Counted from the first letter of the stretch, positions 43,872 to 52,949 are shown. The stretch is 64,000 nucleotides of DNA from Antarcticimicrobium sediminis (GCF_004348975.1 NZ_SMFP01000001.1:70701-134700), one strand, 5' to 3'. Notes: a model not told the origin generated them from the letters alone. Program-made: numbers and translations.

Positions 43872-44432
43872 ATGTCTGCCCTACACATCAAGAAAGGCGC
43901 GACCAAGCATTCCGCCTACAACCTGCGCCCCACCTTCTCCGACGTGCAGGAAAAGCACACGCTCGCCGTTCTGGTCGAGAACGAACCGGGCGTTCTGGCC
44001 CGTGTCATCGGGTTGTTCGCCGGGCGCGGCTATAACATCGAAAGCCTGACCGTGGCCGAGGTTGACCATACCGGCCACCTCAGCCGCATCACCATCGTCA
44101 CCACCGGCACGCCGCAGGTGATCGAACAGATCAAGGCCCAGCTTGGCCGTATCGTGCCGGTCCACGAGGTCTATGACCTGACTGTCGATGGCCCCTCGGT
44201 CGAACGCGAGCTGGCCATGTTCAAGGTGGTGGGCGATGGCGAAAAACGGGTCGAAGCCCTGCGGCTCGCCGACATCTTCCGCGCCAGCGTGGTCGACAGC
44301 ACGCTTGGAAGTTTCGTCTTCGAGATCACCGGCGCCCCGGAAAAGATTGACGCCTTCGCAGATCTGATGCGCCCGCTGGGTCTGACCGAGGTTGCGCGCA
44401 CTGGCGTTGCCGCCCTACTGCGCGGCGAGTAA
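43872..44432 (+). CDS. ilvN: Acetolactate synthase small (regulatory) subunit
   Basis: A 186-residue protein that binds valine and gives feedback inhibition of the catalytic subunit. N-terminal ACT domain HTLAVLVENEPGVLARVIGLFAGRGYNIESLTVAEVDHTGHLSRITIVTTG (about residues 25-80) and C-terminal ALS_ss_C domain (ELAMFKVVGDGEKRVEALRLADIFRASVVD). Its location directly after ilvB and its length are typical. Confidence 0.96.
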   Translation: MSALHIKKGATKHSAYNLRPTFSDVQEKHTLAVLVENEPGVLARVIGLFAGRGYNIESLTVAEVDHTGHLSRITIVTTGTPQVIEQIKAQLGRIVPVHEVYDLTVDGPSVERELAMFKVVGDGEKRVEALRLADIFRASVVDSTLGSFVFEITGAPEKIDAFADLMRPLGLTEVARTGVAALLRGE

Positions 44433-44452
44433 CGCTCAGCCGCGCCCCCTCC

Positions 44453-44489
44453 CGAAAAATCCGATCCGGCGCTCGCCCCGCGCCGGATC
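44453..44489 (-). terminator. Intrinsic terminator (minus strand)
   Basis: GATCCGGCGC pairs perfectly with GCGCCGGATC over a 7-base loop; on the minus strand it is followed by GGATTTTTCGG. On the plus strand the hairpin is 30 bp after ilvN but lacks a T-run. It supports a transcript coming from the right on the minus strand. Confidence 0.7.
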
Positions 44490-44508
44490 CAAGACGGGAC
44501 CTTGCCCC

Positions 44509-44703
44509 CTACCGCGTGCCCTTGTCAGGCAAAACGTCCGGGGGTGGCAAACAGGCCAGATCACCGTGCGCCTCGCACCAGATCACCGCCTTGCCCCCGC
44601 CCGAGACACACCAGAACACCACGCCAAACGTCCTTTTTTCCGTCTTCTGACGTTTCCGTAATCTTGCGGAAGGACGGCCAGCCCGGCAGTTGTGCCGCCT
44701 CAT
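44509..44703 (-). CDS. Possible small protein, minus strand
   Basis: A 64-residue reading frame, with a Cys/Trp-rich core FGVVFWCVSGGGKAVIWCEA followed by HGDLACLPPPD. An alternative GTG start inside it (at VVFWC) has AAAAGGA upstream and would give about 37 residues. A minus-strand terminator lies 20 bp beyond the stop. The core looks like a small zinc-ribbon-like or redox domain and not random translation, but I cannot name a family. Confidence 0.4.
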   Translation of the reverse strand: MRRHNCRAGRPSARLRKRQKTEKRTFGVVFWCVSGGGKAVIWCEAHGDLACLPPPDVLPDKGTR

Positions 44704-44863
44704 TTATGGTGTCCGTTTCCGTGATTTTTGACGCCAGTTGGCGTCAGATCTGGTCGAGCCAGATACAGTTGCTGATTTTTCGTGCAGATCATGCTACTCT
44801 CTCAAGGACCGCAGCGCATTTTGCGCGCAGGCGCGGTCCCGATTTGAAACAGGTCATTGTAGA

Positions 44864-45661
44864 ATGAATAGACCTTCGCGCTCTCCGCCGGACGTGCGCA
44901 ACATGTTTGGCACCAACCTGAAGGTCCTGTCCCGGGCCTATCCGTCAGTATCGGACCTGTCGCGGCGCCTCGGGATCAACCGGACGCAGCTCAACCGGTA
45001 TCTCTCGGGCGAAAGCTTCCCGCGTCCGGATGTGTTGGATCGCATCTGTACCTTTTTCGACGTCGACGCGCGCATCCTGCTGGAACCGGTCGAAACCCTC
45101 ACCCGCACCACGCAGGTTCTCAACAGCCCATACCTCGCCGATTTCATGGGCGCGGCCGCCGTGCGCGTCCCGGAAGAGAGCTTTCCAAGCGGGTTCTATC
45201 GTTTTTCCCGGCGCAGTTTCATCGACGAGTCCCAGTTTTCCGTTGGCCTGATCCATGTTCTGCGCAACGACGGCATGACCTTTGTGCGTGGGTTCGAACC
45301 GAAAGAGGCGATGCGCCAGCAGGGGCTGCCCAGTGATGCCCGCACGCGAGAATATCGCGGCTATGTCACCCGGCAGGAGGATGGCATCGCGTTTGTCATC
45401 GCGCGTCACAACGTGATGACCTGTTCCTTCAACTACTTGTCGCGGGTACCCTCGTTCGAGAACAATTTCTGGGTTGGCTATTCCACCCGCACCATACGTG
45501 AAACCGTGACCACGGCACGGATCACCCGGATGGCGTTTGAGTATCTGGCTCAGGACTCTGCTTCGATACTGGCGGCAGCGCGCAGCAGCGGGTTTCACGG
45601 TGCCGACGACCTGCTGCCCTTTCACAAACGCCTGCTGCAAATCGACGAGCCCTTTCGCTAG
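44864..45661 (+). CDS. XRE-family transcriptional regulator
   Basis: A 265-residue protein from MNRPSRSPPDVRNMF (44864; ATG at 44903 is an alternative). The N-terminal Cro/CI helix-turn-helix (about residues 14-65) includes SVSDLSRRLGINRTQLNRYLSGESFPRPDVLDRICTFF. The C-terminal about 190 residues form an unrecognised sensory domain. It is followed on the same strand by the Rieske oxygenase (110-bp gap). A GACGCCA/TGGCGTC palindrome upstream may be its own operator. A link to the oxygenase is inferred from adjacency. Confidence 0.82.
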   Translation: MNRPSRSPPDVRNMFGTNLKVLSRAYPSVSDLSRRLGINRTQLNRYLSGESFPRPDVLDRICTFFDVDARILLEPVETLTRTTQVLNSPYLADFMGAAAVRVPEESFPSGFYRFSRRSFIDESQFSVGLIHVLRNDGMTFVRGFEPKEAMRQQGLPSDARTREYRGYVTRQEDGIAFVIARHNVMTCSFNYLSRVPSFENNFWVGYSTRTIRETVTTARITRMAFEYLAQDSASILAAARSSGFHGADDLLPFHKRLLQIDEPFR

Positions 45662-45770
45662 GCGCATTTTTCTGCCGGATCTGTCGTTTTGGGAAAACTC
45701 CTGTCGCTGTGATGGCGGACGCACGCCCGCAATGCGGTTGGGCTGATGTCACCACAAGGGAGAGACAGCC

Positions 45771-46931
45771 ATGACCACAACAGGCCCCGATCTGTCCGCC
45801 GTCCGGCGCCCCATCGCGCAGGCTAACGGCCTGCCCAACGCCCATTACACCGACGACACCCTCTTTACCGAAGAGGGCACGGCGCTGTTGGCGCGGCAAT
45901 GGGCCGGGCTCGCTGTCGCCGCCGAGGTGCCAGAGCCCGGCGATGCCCGCCCGATCACCTTCCTTGGCATACCGCTGCTGTTACTGCGCGACCGCGCGGG
46001 GCTGGTGCGAGTGTTTCAGAACGTCTGCCGCCATCGCGGCATGATCCTGATCCCGGAACCGCGCCGGGTTGAGGGCGCGATCCGCTGCCCCTATCATTCG
46101 TGGTGCTACGGCACCGATGGGCGGTTGGTCTCCACCCCGCATGTAGGCGGTCCCGGCCAGAACAGCCACGCGGGCATCGACAAATCCACCCTCGCTCTGC
46201 TGGAGGTCCGCAGCCATATCTGGCGCGACGTGGTCTGGATCAACATCAGCGGCGACGCCCCCCCGTTCGAACAGGTGCATGGCGACCTGATGACCCGCTG
46301 GGCGGGTTTTGATCAGCCCCTGTATCACGGCGGAGCAGACAGCATGTTCACGCTGAAGGTGCAGGCCAACTGGAAGCTGGCGGTGGAAAACTATTGCGAA
46401 AGCTACCACCTGCCCTGGGTTCACCCCGGGCTCAACAGCTATTCCCGGCTGGAGGATCACTATCACATCGAGGCACCGGGTCGGTTCTCGGGGCAAGGCA
46501 CCCGAGTCTATCGCCAGTTGAGCGACGAGAAGGACCGCAGATTTCCCGATTTCGCCGGGCTGTCCGACGATTGGAACACCGCCGCCGAATATGTCTCGGT
46601 CTATCCCAACGTGTTGATGGGGGTGCATCGCGACCATGCCTTTGCCATCGTGCTGCAACCGGCCGCATGCGAGCGCACGGTGGAACAGGCGCATCTTTAT
46701 TACGCCACGCCCGAGACTGACGCGACCCTGCGGGTGCAGAATACCGCCCTGTGGAAAGCCGTGTTCGAAGAGGACATCTTTGTCGTCGAGGGGATGCAGG
46801 CAGGCCGCCACGCCCCCGGTTTCGACGGTGGCCGGTTCTCGCCGGTGATGGACGGGCCGACGCATCTGTTCCACGACTGGGTTGCCTCCCGCATCGAGGC
46901 GCATCGCAGCACCGCCAAGGCGGCACAGTGA
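45771..46931 (+). CDS. Rieske non-haem iron oxygenase, alpha subunit
   Basis: A 386-residue ring-hydroxylating-type oxygenase. The Rieske [2Fe-2S] ligands are C86-x-H88 and C106-x2-H109 (CRHRG, CPYHSWC). The mononuclear iron site is NYCESYHLPWVHP (E210, H213, H218) with a C-terminal acidic ligand. It resembles choline/carnitine/stachydrine-type monooxygenases as much as aromatic dioxygenases. No beta subunit, ferredoxin or reductase gene is nearby, so electrons must come from elsewhere. AAGGGAGAG precedes the ATG. It is translationally coupled to a 71-residue protein. Confidence 0.88.
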   Translation: MTTTGPDLSAVRRPIAQANGLPNAHYTDDTLFTEEGTALLARQWAGLAVAAEVPEPGDARPITFLGIPLLLLRDRAGLVRVFQNVCRHRGMILIPEPRRVEGAIRCPYHSWCYGTDGRLVSTPHVGGPGQNSHAGIDKSTLALLEVRSHIWRDVVWINISGDAPPFEQVHGDLMTRWAGFDQPLYHGGADSMFTLKVQANWKLAVENYCESYHLPWVHPGLNSYSRLEDHYHIEAPGRFSGQGTRVYRQLSDEKDRRFPDFAGLSDDWNTAAEYVSVYPNVLMGVHRDHAFAIVLQPAACERTVEQAHLYYATPETDATLRVQNTALWKAVFEEDIFVVEGMQAGRHAPGFDGGRFSPVMDGPTHLFHDWVASRIEAHRSTAKAAQ

Positions 46932-47143
46932 GCGATCTTGATGCCCGTCTTCTGGCCGCCCATGCGCTGGGCGATCAGTCGGCGCTGGTGCCGCTATATC
47001 TCGAGGCCGCCGACAGCGCCGAAGAGGATCAGGCGCGCGGCTTTTTCCTCACCCAAGCCTATATCTATGCGCTGGAGGCGGGACACGCCGACGCCCCGGC
47101 CCTGCGCGCGCAGTTGGTTGCGGCGGGCCGGGAGAGCGCCTGA
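46928..47143 (+). CDS. Small helical protein coupled to the Rieske oxygenase
   Basis: A 71-residue protein starting with GTG, which overlaps the oxygenase stop (GTGA). The sequence VSDLDARLLAAHALGDQSAL, then EEDQARGFFLTQAYIYALEAGHADAP, is entirely helical and tetratricopeptide-like (two helix pairs). Overlap and matching codon use make it a real gene. I do not know a function; a role in assembly or regulation of the oxygenase is only a guess. Confidence 0.75.
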   Translation: MSDLDARLLAAHALGDQSALVPLYLEAADSAEEDQARGFFLTQAYIYALEAGHADAPALRAQLVAAGRESA

Positions 47144-47172
47144 CGGGCCCTCTCCCCGCGCCCTGCCCGCGC

Positions 47173-47976
47173 TCAGGCCGTCTCCGCACAGGGCGCCGCC
47201 GTCTGCGCCGCCCCGGTCATGCGCGCCTGCCGATAGACATGCCAACTCGCATGGCCCAACAGCGGCAACACCACCAGCAGCCCCAGAAAGCCCGGCACCA
47301 TCGCGACAAAGGTCAGCCCGGCGACAAAAATGCCCCAAGCCAGCATCGGCACCGGGTTCTGTTGCACATAGGAAAAGCTGGTGATCATCGCGGTGACAAA
47401 ATCCACCTCGCGATCCAGCAACAGCGGCAGCGCCAGCACCGTGATCATGTAAAGCAACAGCGCGAACAGCGCCCCCACCAGCGTGCCGACGCTCAGCATC
47501 TCGATCCCGTTCCAGCTGAGAAAAACCTCAAGCGAGGAGGTGATGTTGGTCATCGTCGAAAGCCCCAGAAACAGGGCAAAGATCATGTGGCCCAGAAAGA
47601 ACCAGAACAGAAACACCACCACGATGATGGCGCAGATCGACGGCAGTTGTCGGCGGCTCTGATGCACCACCACGCCCATGATTTCACCCAGCCGCCACGA
47701 TTCACCATGCTCCAACCGGTGCGACACCTCGTAAAGCCCCACCGCCGCGAACGGTCCGATCAGCGGAAATCCGATCGCCGCCAGCACCAGCCAGAACGTG
47801 GTTCCCGTGGACCAGGTGATCGCGATCATCGCCCAGCCCGCCAGCACATAGAACGCCGCAAAGACCAGCCCACAAAGCGGTGCGCGCCGCATATCGCGCC
47901 AGCCGCAAGCCAGCGCCTGACGCAGCATCGCCCCCGTCATCGGGCGCAGCGGCGGTACGCCATGTTTTTTTTCCAT
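47173..47976 (-). CDS. DUF2189-domain membrane protein
   Basis: A 267-residue integral membrane protein with six hydrophobic segments. The family pattern is [33 protein letters not shown] and [34 protein letters not shown], typical of DUF2189. Cytosolic basic N-terminus, later helices [27 protein letters not shown] and [28 protein letters not shown]. Function unknown. It is 30 bp downstream of the amidase on the same strand and may be co-transcribed. Confidence 0.87.
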   Translation of the reverse strand: MEKKHGVPPLRPMTGAMLRQALACGWRDMRRAPLCGLVFAAFYVLAGWAMIAITWSTGTTFWLVLAAIGFPLIGPFAAVGLYEVSHRLEHGESWRLGEIMGVVVHQSRRQLPSICAIIVVVFLFWFFLGHMIFALFLGLSTMTNITSSLEVFLSWNGIEMLSVGTLVGALFALLLYMITVLALPLLLDREVDFVTAMITSFSYVQQNPVPMLAWGIFVAGLTFVAMVPGFLGLLVVLPLLGHASWHVYRQARMTGAAQTAAPCAETA

Positions 47977-48005
47977 CCCTTTTGATCCTCCTCCCTGTTA
48001 TTTCG

Positions 48006-49412
48006 TTACATCGCCGGTGCCTTTTGTGGCCAACCGGTCGCCTCGTGATAGGCCGCCCCCAAGGCCAATAGCCGCGCATCACTGCCGCGCGGGCCAAAGA
48101 TCTGCACCCCCATCGGCACCCCTTGCGCGCCAAACCCCGCCGGTGCGGCAAGACAGGGCAGCCCCAGCAAGCTCACCGGGATCATCACCTCCATCCAGCG
48201 GTGATAGGTATCCATCTCCTGCCCCGCGATCGAGGTCGGATAGGGCTGCGCCACGTCGAACGGCCAGACCTGCGCCGATGGCAGCACCAGCGCGTCATAG
48301 TCCTCGAACAAGGCCGCCGCCCGCTTGAACCAGTCCGAGCGCAGGACGCTGGCGCGGTGCACCTCCATCGCGCTCAAAGCCATGCCGCGCTCGGCCTCCC
48401 AGCGAGCGCTGTCCTTAAGTTGGGCGCGTTGATCGGGCTGTTCCATCATCGGCGCCAGCCCGGCCCCCACCTGCCACGACCGCAGCGTGGTCCAGCTGTC
48501 CCAGATCTTTTCCGCCGGGAAGGGCGGCGCCAGCGCCTCAACATGGCACCCCATCGCCTCAAAGCTGCGCAGCGCGCCCTCGCAACACTCCATCACGCCC
48601 GCCTCCATCGGATAGGCCCCGCCCCAATCGCCGAGCCAGCCGATGCGCAGCCCCTTGGGATCGCAAGGCTCCAGCGGTGCGATGGGCTCGTGACGCATCC
48701 CATGCGGCTGGCGCGGATCTGGCCCGGCGATCACATCGAGCAAAAGCGCGATATCCTGCGGGCTGCGCGCCATCGGGCCCAGCGTCGACAACTGGTGCAG
48801 AAAGGTGTCGCCCAAAGGCTCTGACGGCACCAGCCCCCAGCTTGGACGATAGCCATAGACGTTGTTCCATGCCGCCGGGTTGCGCAGGCTGCCCATCATG
48901 TCAGAGCCGTCGGCCAGTGCCAGCATCCCGGTGGCCAGCGCCACCGCCGCCCCGCCCGAAGACCCGCCGCAACTGAGCGTCGGATCATAGGGGTTCACCG
49001 TGGCGCCATAGACCGGGTTGAAGGTGTGCGATCCCAGACCGAATTCCGGCACATTGGTCTTGCCGATGAAAATGGCCCCCGCCGCGCGCATCCGCGCCGC
49101 GATCAGCTCGTCCCGCTTGGGCACGAAATCGGCCAACAGGGGCGAGCCCTTGGTCGTAGGCAGGCCGGCCACATCGGCCAGATCCTTGACCGCGACCGGC
49201 AGCCCGTGCAGCGGCCCGCGCCACGGCCCCGCGTCGGCGGCACGCGCGGCCGCCATCAGCGCATCAGCATCCTGCAAGGCGACGATGGCATTGAGCTGCG
49301 GGTTGACGTCTGCGATGCGCGCCAGCGTGGCCTGCATCAATTCGGCAGCAGAAAGCCGCCCAGAGGAAAGATCGGCCAGAATCGTGCTGGCGCTTTGTCG
49401 GGTCAAAGTCAT
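48006..49412 (-). CDS. Amidase (amidase signature family)
   Basis: A 468-residue serine amidase of the GatA/AS family. The Ser-cisSer-Lys triad is visible: K76 in VAVKDLADV, S151 in CGGSSGGAA and the nucleophile S175 in DMMGSLRNPA. The N-terminal helix (ADLSSGRLSAAELMQATLARIADVNPQLNAIV) is typical. Not GatA, as gatC and gatB are not adjacent. Substrate unknown. Starts divergently from nothing; upstream is prfB's 3' end on the same strand. Confidence 0.9.
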   Translation of the reverse strand: MTLTRQSASTILADLSSGRLSAAELMQATLARIADVNPQLNAIVALQDADALMAAARAADAGPWRGPLHGLPVAVKDLADVAGLPTTKGSPLLADFVPKRDELIAARMRAAGAIFIGKTNVPEFGLGSHTFNPVYGATVNPYDPTLSCGGSSGGAAVALATGMLALADGSDMMGSLRNPAAWNNVYGYRPSWGLVPSEPLGDTFLHQLSTLGPMARSPQDIALLLDVIAGPDPRQPHGMRHEPIAPLEPCDPKGLRIGWLGDWGGAYPMEAGVMECCEGALRSFEAMGCHVEALAPPFPAEKIWDSWTTLRSWQVGAGLAPMMEQPDQRAQLKDSARWEAERGMALSAMEVHRASVLRSDWFKRAAALFEDYDALVLPSAQVWPFDVAQPYPTSIAGQEMDTYHRWMEVMIPVSLLGLPCLAAPAGFGAQGVPMGVQIFGPRGSDARLLALGAAYHEATGWPQKAPAM

Positions 49413-49522
49413 GAGGTGCCTGTTTCGGTGTCGGTTCGACGTCAGCCTAGCCGCTGCCCGAAATCAAGCAAACATATTGTTGAGCCACATATTTTAGCGG
49501 CTCCTCCCAACCCGCGCGGGGA

Positions 49523-50647
49523 TCAGCCCTCGCCCTGGGCCTCGGCGCGGCTTTTTCCGGCAGCGTCCATTGCCAGCGTGGCGGCCATGAACCCGTCCAG
49601 ATCGCCGTCGAGCACGCCCTTGGTGTCCGAAGTCTCATGCGAGGTGCGCAGATCCTTGACCATCTGATAGGGTTGCAACACGTAGGAGCGGATCTGATTG
49701 CCCCAACCGGCATCGCCCTTGGCCTCATGCGCGGCGTTGATATCGGCGTTGCGCTTGTCGAGTTCCAGCTGATACAGCCGCGATTTCAGCGCCTTCATGG
49801 CGATGTCGCGGTTCTGGTGCTGCGATTTCTCGGAACTGGTCACCACGATGCCGGTGGGATGGTGGGTAATCCGCACCGCCGAGTCGGTGGTGTTCACGTG
49901 CTGTCCGCCCGCGCCCGAGGAGCGGTAAGTATCAATACGGATATCACCGGGGTTCACGTCGATATCGATATTGTCATCGACCACCGGATAGACCCAGACC
50001 GAGGCAAAAGAGGTTTCGCGCGTCCCCTTGCCAAACGGCGAGATGCGGACCAGCCGATGCACACCGCTTTCCGATCGCAGCCAGCCATAGGCGTTATGTC
50101 CCGAAATCTTGTAAGCGCAGGATTTGATCCCGGCCTCAGAGCCCGCTTCCTCGGATTGCAACTCGACCTTGTAGCCACGTTTTTCGGCCCAACGCACATA
50201 CATCCGCTGCAACATCTGCGCCCAGTCACAGGCCTCGGTGCCGCCGGCCCCGGCGTTGATCTCAAGGAAGGTGTCATTGCTGTCGGCCTCGCCGTTCAGC
50301 AGCGCCTCCAGCTCTTTCTGAGCCGCCTTGTCCCGGAGCGCGCTAAGCGCCGCTTCGGCGTCCTGAACGACCTCGTCGTCCTCTTCCATCTCGCCCAGTT
50401 CGATCATCTCGACATTGTCGTTCAGATCACGCTTGATCGTGTCATAGATCTCCAACGCGTCGACCAGCATCTGACGCTCGCGCATCAGCGCTTGCGCAGC
50501 CTGCGGATCGTCCCACAGGTTGGGGTCCTCAACGCGGGCGTTGAATTCCTCCAGCCGGTGCTGCGCGGTCTCATGGTTCATCCGCTGGGCCAGCAGGTCC
50601 AGCGATTTCTCGATCTCGGCAACGGTGTTCTGCGTCTCGGCGCGCAT
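49523..50647 (-). CDS. prfB: Peptide chain release factor 2
   Basis: RF2 recognises UGA and UAA stop codons and triggers peptide release. 374 residues from MRAETQNTVAEIEKSL. The stop-codon recognition tripeptide SPF is in RISPFGKG, and the catalytic GGQ in SSGAGGQHVNTTDSAVRI. The frame is continuous near codon 25, without the UGA programmed frameshift found in many bacteria, so autoregulation by frameshifting is absent here. The stretch in frame upstream to 50827 is unconserved. It follows the RTX gene on the minus strand. Confidence 0.96.
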   Translation of the reverse strand: MRAETQNTVAEIEKSLDLLAQRMNHETAQHRLEEFNARVEDPNLWDDPQAAQALMRERQMLVDALEIYDTIKRDLNDNVEMIELGEMEEDDEVVQDAEAALSALRDKAAQKELEALLNGEADSNDTFLEINAGAGGTEACDWAQMLQRMYVRWAEKRGYKVELQSEEAGSEAGIKSCAYKISGHNAYGWLRSESGVHRLVRISPFGKGTRETSFASVWVYPVVDDNIDIDVNPGDIRIDTYRSSGAGGQHVNTTDSAVRITHHPTGIVVTSSEKSQHQNRDIAMKALKSRLYQLELDKRNADINAAHEAKGDAGWGNQIRSYVLQPYQMVKDLRTSHETSDTKGVLDGDLDGFMAATLAMDAAGKSRAEAQGEG

Positions 50648-50688
50648 GGGACGTCCTGCAATACTGCGTGAATTGAATGTGGGTGATA

Positions 50689-50722
50689 GACCAGCCCCGA
50701 CATGCGGGCAAGGTGGCTGGTC
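50689..50722 (-). other. Hairpin in the prfB 5' region
   Basis: GACCAGCC (50689-50696) and GGCTGGTC (50715-50722) form a perfect 8-bp stem with an 18-base loop, 42 bp upstream of the prfB start in the gap after the RTX gene. It could end RTX transcription or structure the prfB leader; no T-run. Confidence 0.4.
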
Positions 50723-50786
50723 CGCAAAAAGGCGGAAACGGCCATCACCTTGGGGCGGTGGCCATTCCCCATACGGCACGAACGGA

Positions 50787-52814
50787 TCAGAACAGGAAGT
50801 CGTCCGCAGCCAGATCAGCGGCCTCAACGCCCATAAACTTGATCATTTTCCCCTCGGCCAAGATGAACGCCCCGTCGCCGCCATCCTCCAATACCTTGGT
50901 CACCTGCTTGAAACGGTTCAGCGATCCAAAGTCCGAAAAATCGACCTTGTCCTTGCCCGGCGTGAAATCGCGTATCTTGAGATAGAGGCTGTCGTCGTCG
51001 AAGACGAAGGTATCTGCGCCGGCGCCGCCTTTCGCGGTATCGAAGCCGGAGCCGGAAATGAGGATGTCATCTCCCCTCCCGCCAAACAGGAGATCGCCGC
51101 CATCGAAGCCGTCCTCCTTGCCGGCGATCAGAACATCGTCTCCCGCGCCGCCCTCAAGCCGGTCACGTCCCACGCCCGCCAGCAGGGTATCATCGCCGGT
51201 ACCGCCCAGCAGCTGGTCGTTGCCGCCGCCACCCTCCAGCCGGTCGTTCCCGCCCTTGCCCTCCAGCTGGTCCTTGCCGCGTCCACCTTCAAGACTGTTG
51301 GCCCCATCGTCCCCCACCAGCACATCCTTGTAGTTCGAGCCGATCAGGTTTTCGATCGTCCGCAGGATATCCCCCCGCGCATCGCCGCCCTCCCCCAGAC
51401 CGGTGCCCAGGTTCACCTCGACAGCCGCCGAAGATCCGGCATAGCTGGCCGTGTCCTTGCCATTGCCCCCCACCATCAGGTCGGCACCAAGGCCCCCTTG
51501 CAGCAGATCGGCCCCATTGCCCCCGAACAGCCGGTCGGCCCAATTGCCCCCCCACAGATCATCGGCCCCGGCACCGCCCTTGAGCACATCGCGCCCGATC
51601 CCGCCTTTCAGCAGATCCTTGCCCCCCAGTCCGAACAGCCGATCATTGCCGGCTAGTCCCAGCAACACATCGTCCCCGGCCGCGCCTTTGAGCAGATCCT
51701 TGCCACCGCCAATCTCCATCGAAAACATGGCAATATCTTCATGTGGCCAGCCGCCGCCATCGCTCAGCAGGAAAGAATGGCCCTCCACCTCGGCAAAGTT
51801 CAAACCGTCGGCGGCCTCTCCATACGTCTCGTCCACCAGCTCCTGCGCCAGTGACAGCGTCCCATCCGCGCCAATGCCGTAAAGCCGCAGCGCGTTGTCA
51901 TCCTGATCGATCACCGCCAGCATCTGAATGCCGTCAAGTTCGATCACCTCCACAGCCCCTAGATCGAAGAAGCCGGGGTCCAGATCGAGCGACGACACCT
52001 CGCCCAACACGCCCGCAGCATCGCTCTGGTAGACAAGGAACCTGTCATTCCGGCTGTCGTAGCCGACCAGATAATCTGTTCCCCCGGCCGACAGGACGGA
52101 GAGTTTGGCAAGCTCGCTGCGCCCCGGGATTTCCATCTTCGACAACTGGCTGGGCACACCGTCAGCGTCCATCGCGAAACTGACGATCCCGCTGGTCGAT
52201 TTAGAGCCGCCGCCCCCCTTCACCCAATGGGTGAACAGCAGCGTCTGATCACCGATCTGCAGCGCCGTCGCCCCGACGATCTGCTCAAGCTCGGGCACCT
52301 CGGAATAATCGACGCTGGCGGCGAAGGACATATCGCCATTGGTTTCCAGCGCGAAGACCGACAGCGTCTCTGCCCCCGTTACGGCGAAATACGGACTGCC
52401 CTCGATCTTGAACGGAACAACATCTTGAACGTACTCGAAATCATAGCCGTCCTTGTTCCCCACCAGATCGCCAAACCGCAGCTCCCCCGCGTGATCGCCC
52501 GACTTGACGATGCGATAGGAGGCGACCCAAGAGCTGGAGGGGTCGGCCATCAACAGAAAGTTTTTCCCCCTGTGCGTGACCAGCGTGGACAGACCATCTT
52601 CGTTGGGCATGCCCTCGGACGCGCCCCCAAGCGCATTGAACCGGCCATCTGCGTCCAGTTCAAAGATCGGCGTACCGCCATCCGTCGTGCCGCTGAGGTA
52701 AACCAGTGTCTTGCCGTCCACATCTGCCACAGCAACATCGCGATGCTTCATGGTCGAGGTCAGGCGATAGCCTTCAAGCACATCAGAAACTTCAAAAGGG
52801 CCGACAGAAATCAT
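50787..52814 (-). CDS. RTX calcium-binding protein with beta-propeller-like N-terminus
   Basis: A 675-residue protein without a Sec signal. Residues 1 to about 365 are repetitive beta (DVAVADVDGKTLVYLSG, FELDADGRFNALGG, VFALETNGDMSFAASVD), suggesting a lactonase-like propeller. From about 370 to 610 run nonapeptide RTX repeats of GGxGxDxLx type (e.g. GGAGDDVLIAG, GNDRLEGGGGNDQLLGG), which bind calcium outside the cell. The C-terminus (DFTPGKDKVDFSDF onwards) resembles type I secretion ends. No type I exporter lies in the window. It sits between mrcA and prfB, which are close neighbours in related genomes, so the gene may be an insertion. Confidence 0.87.
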   Translation of the reverse strand: MISVGPFEVSDVLEGYRLTSTMKHRDVAVADVDGKTLVYLSGTTDGGTPIFELDADGRFNALGGASEGMPNEDGLSTLVTHRGKNFLLMADPSSSWVASYRIVKSGDHAGELRFGDLVGNKDGYDFEYVQDVVPFKIEGSPYFAVTGAETLSVFALETNGDMSFAASVDYSEVPELEQIVGATALQIGDQTLLFTHWVKGGGGSKSTSGIVSFAMDADGVPSQLSKMEIPGRSELAKLSVLSAGGTDYLVGYDSRNDRFLVYQSDAAGVLGEVSSLDLDPGFFDLGAVEVIELDGIQMLAVIDQDDNALRLYGIGADGTLSLAQELVDETYGEAADGLNFAEVEGHSFLLSDGGGWPHEDIAMFSMEIGGGKDLLKGAAGDDVLLGLAGNDRLFGLGGKDLLKGGIGRDVLKGGAGADDLWGGNWADRLFGGNGADLLQGGLGADLMVGGNGKDTASYAGSSAAVEVNLGTGLGEGGDARGDILRTIENLIGSNYKDVLVGDDGANSLEGGRGKDQLEGKGGNDRLEGGGGNDQLLGGTGDDTLLAGVGRDRLEGGAGDDVLIAGKEDGFDGGDLLFGGRGDDILISGSGFDTAKGGAGADTFVFDDDSLYLKIRDFTPGKDKVDFSDFGSLNRFKQVTKVLEDGGDGAFILAEGKMIKFMGVEAADLAADDFLF

Positions 52815-52927
52815 TTATGACATCCACTTCTTAAAAATCGCAGTCGCCCAAAGTACTACAAAACGGGCAGCAAAGGACGCAAGATTAAAGAAATGAACCG
52901 GATGCGTTCCGCGCGCTCCGGCGCAGG

Positions 52928-52949
52928 GGTTGCCCCCAACGGGGCAACC
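52928..52949 (-). terminator. Hairpin after mrcA
   Basis: GGTTGCCCC and GGGGCAACC form a perfect 9-bp stem with a 4-base loop, 27 bp beyond the mrcA stop on the minus strand. No T-run; a possible weak terminator between mrcA and the RTX gene. Confidence 0.5.

Larger units (their letters stand above)
44433..44863. promoter_or_regulatory. Intergenic region between ilvN and the XRE regulator
   Basis: 431 bp. It holds a perfect 10-bp inverted repeat (44463-44489) acting as terminator for the minus strand, a possible small minus-strand gene (44509-44703), an imperfect inverted repeat TTCCG-N8-CGGAA (44654-44671) and a perfect 7-bp-arm palindrome GACGCCA-GT-TGGCGTC (44730-44745) upstream of the regulator, a candidate autoregulatory operator. 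Confidence 0.55.

Noticed and set aside
50648-50827. In-frame extension of prfB to 50827
   Set aside because: It overlaps the 3' end of the RTX gene, is Pro/Arg-rich and is absent from RF2 proteins in general; the ATG at 50647 gives the normal length.
51030-51700. Possible CRISPR or tandem DNA array
   Set aside because: The periodicity is that of codons for RTX nonapeptides within one open frame; repeat units vary in sequence and there are no spacers.
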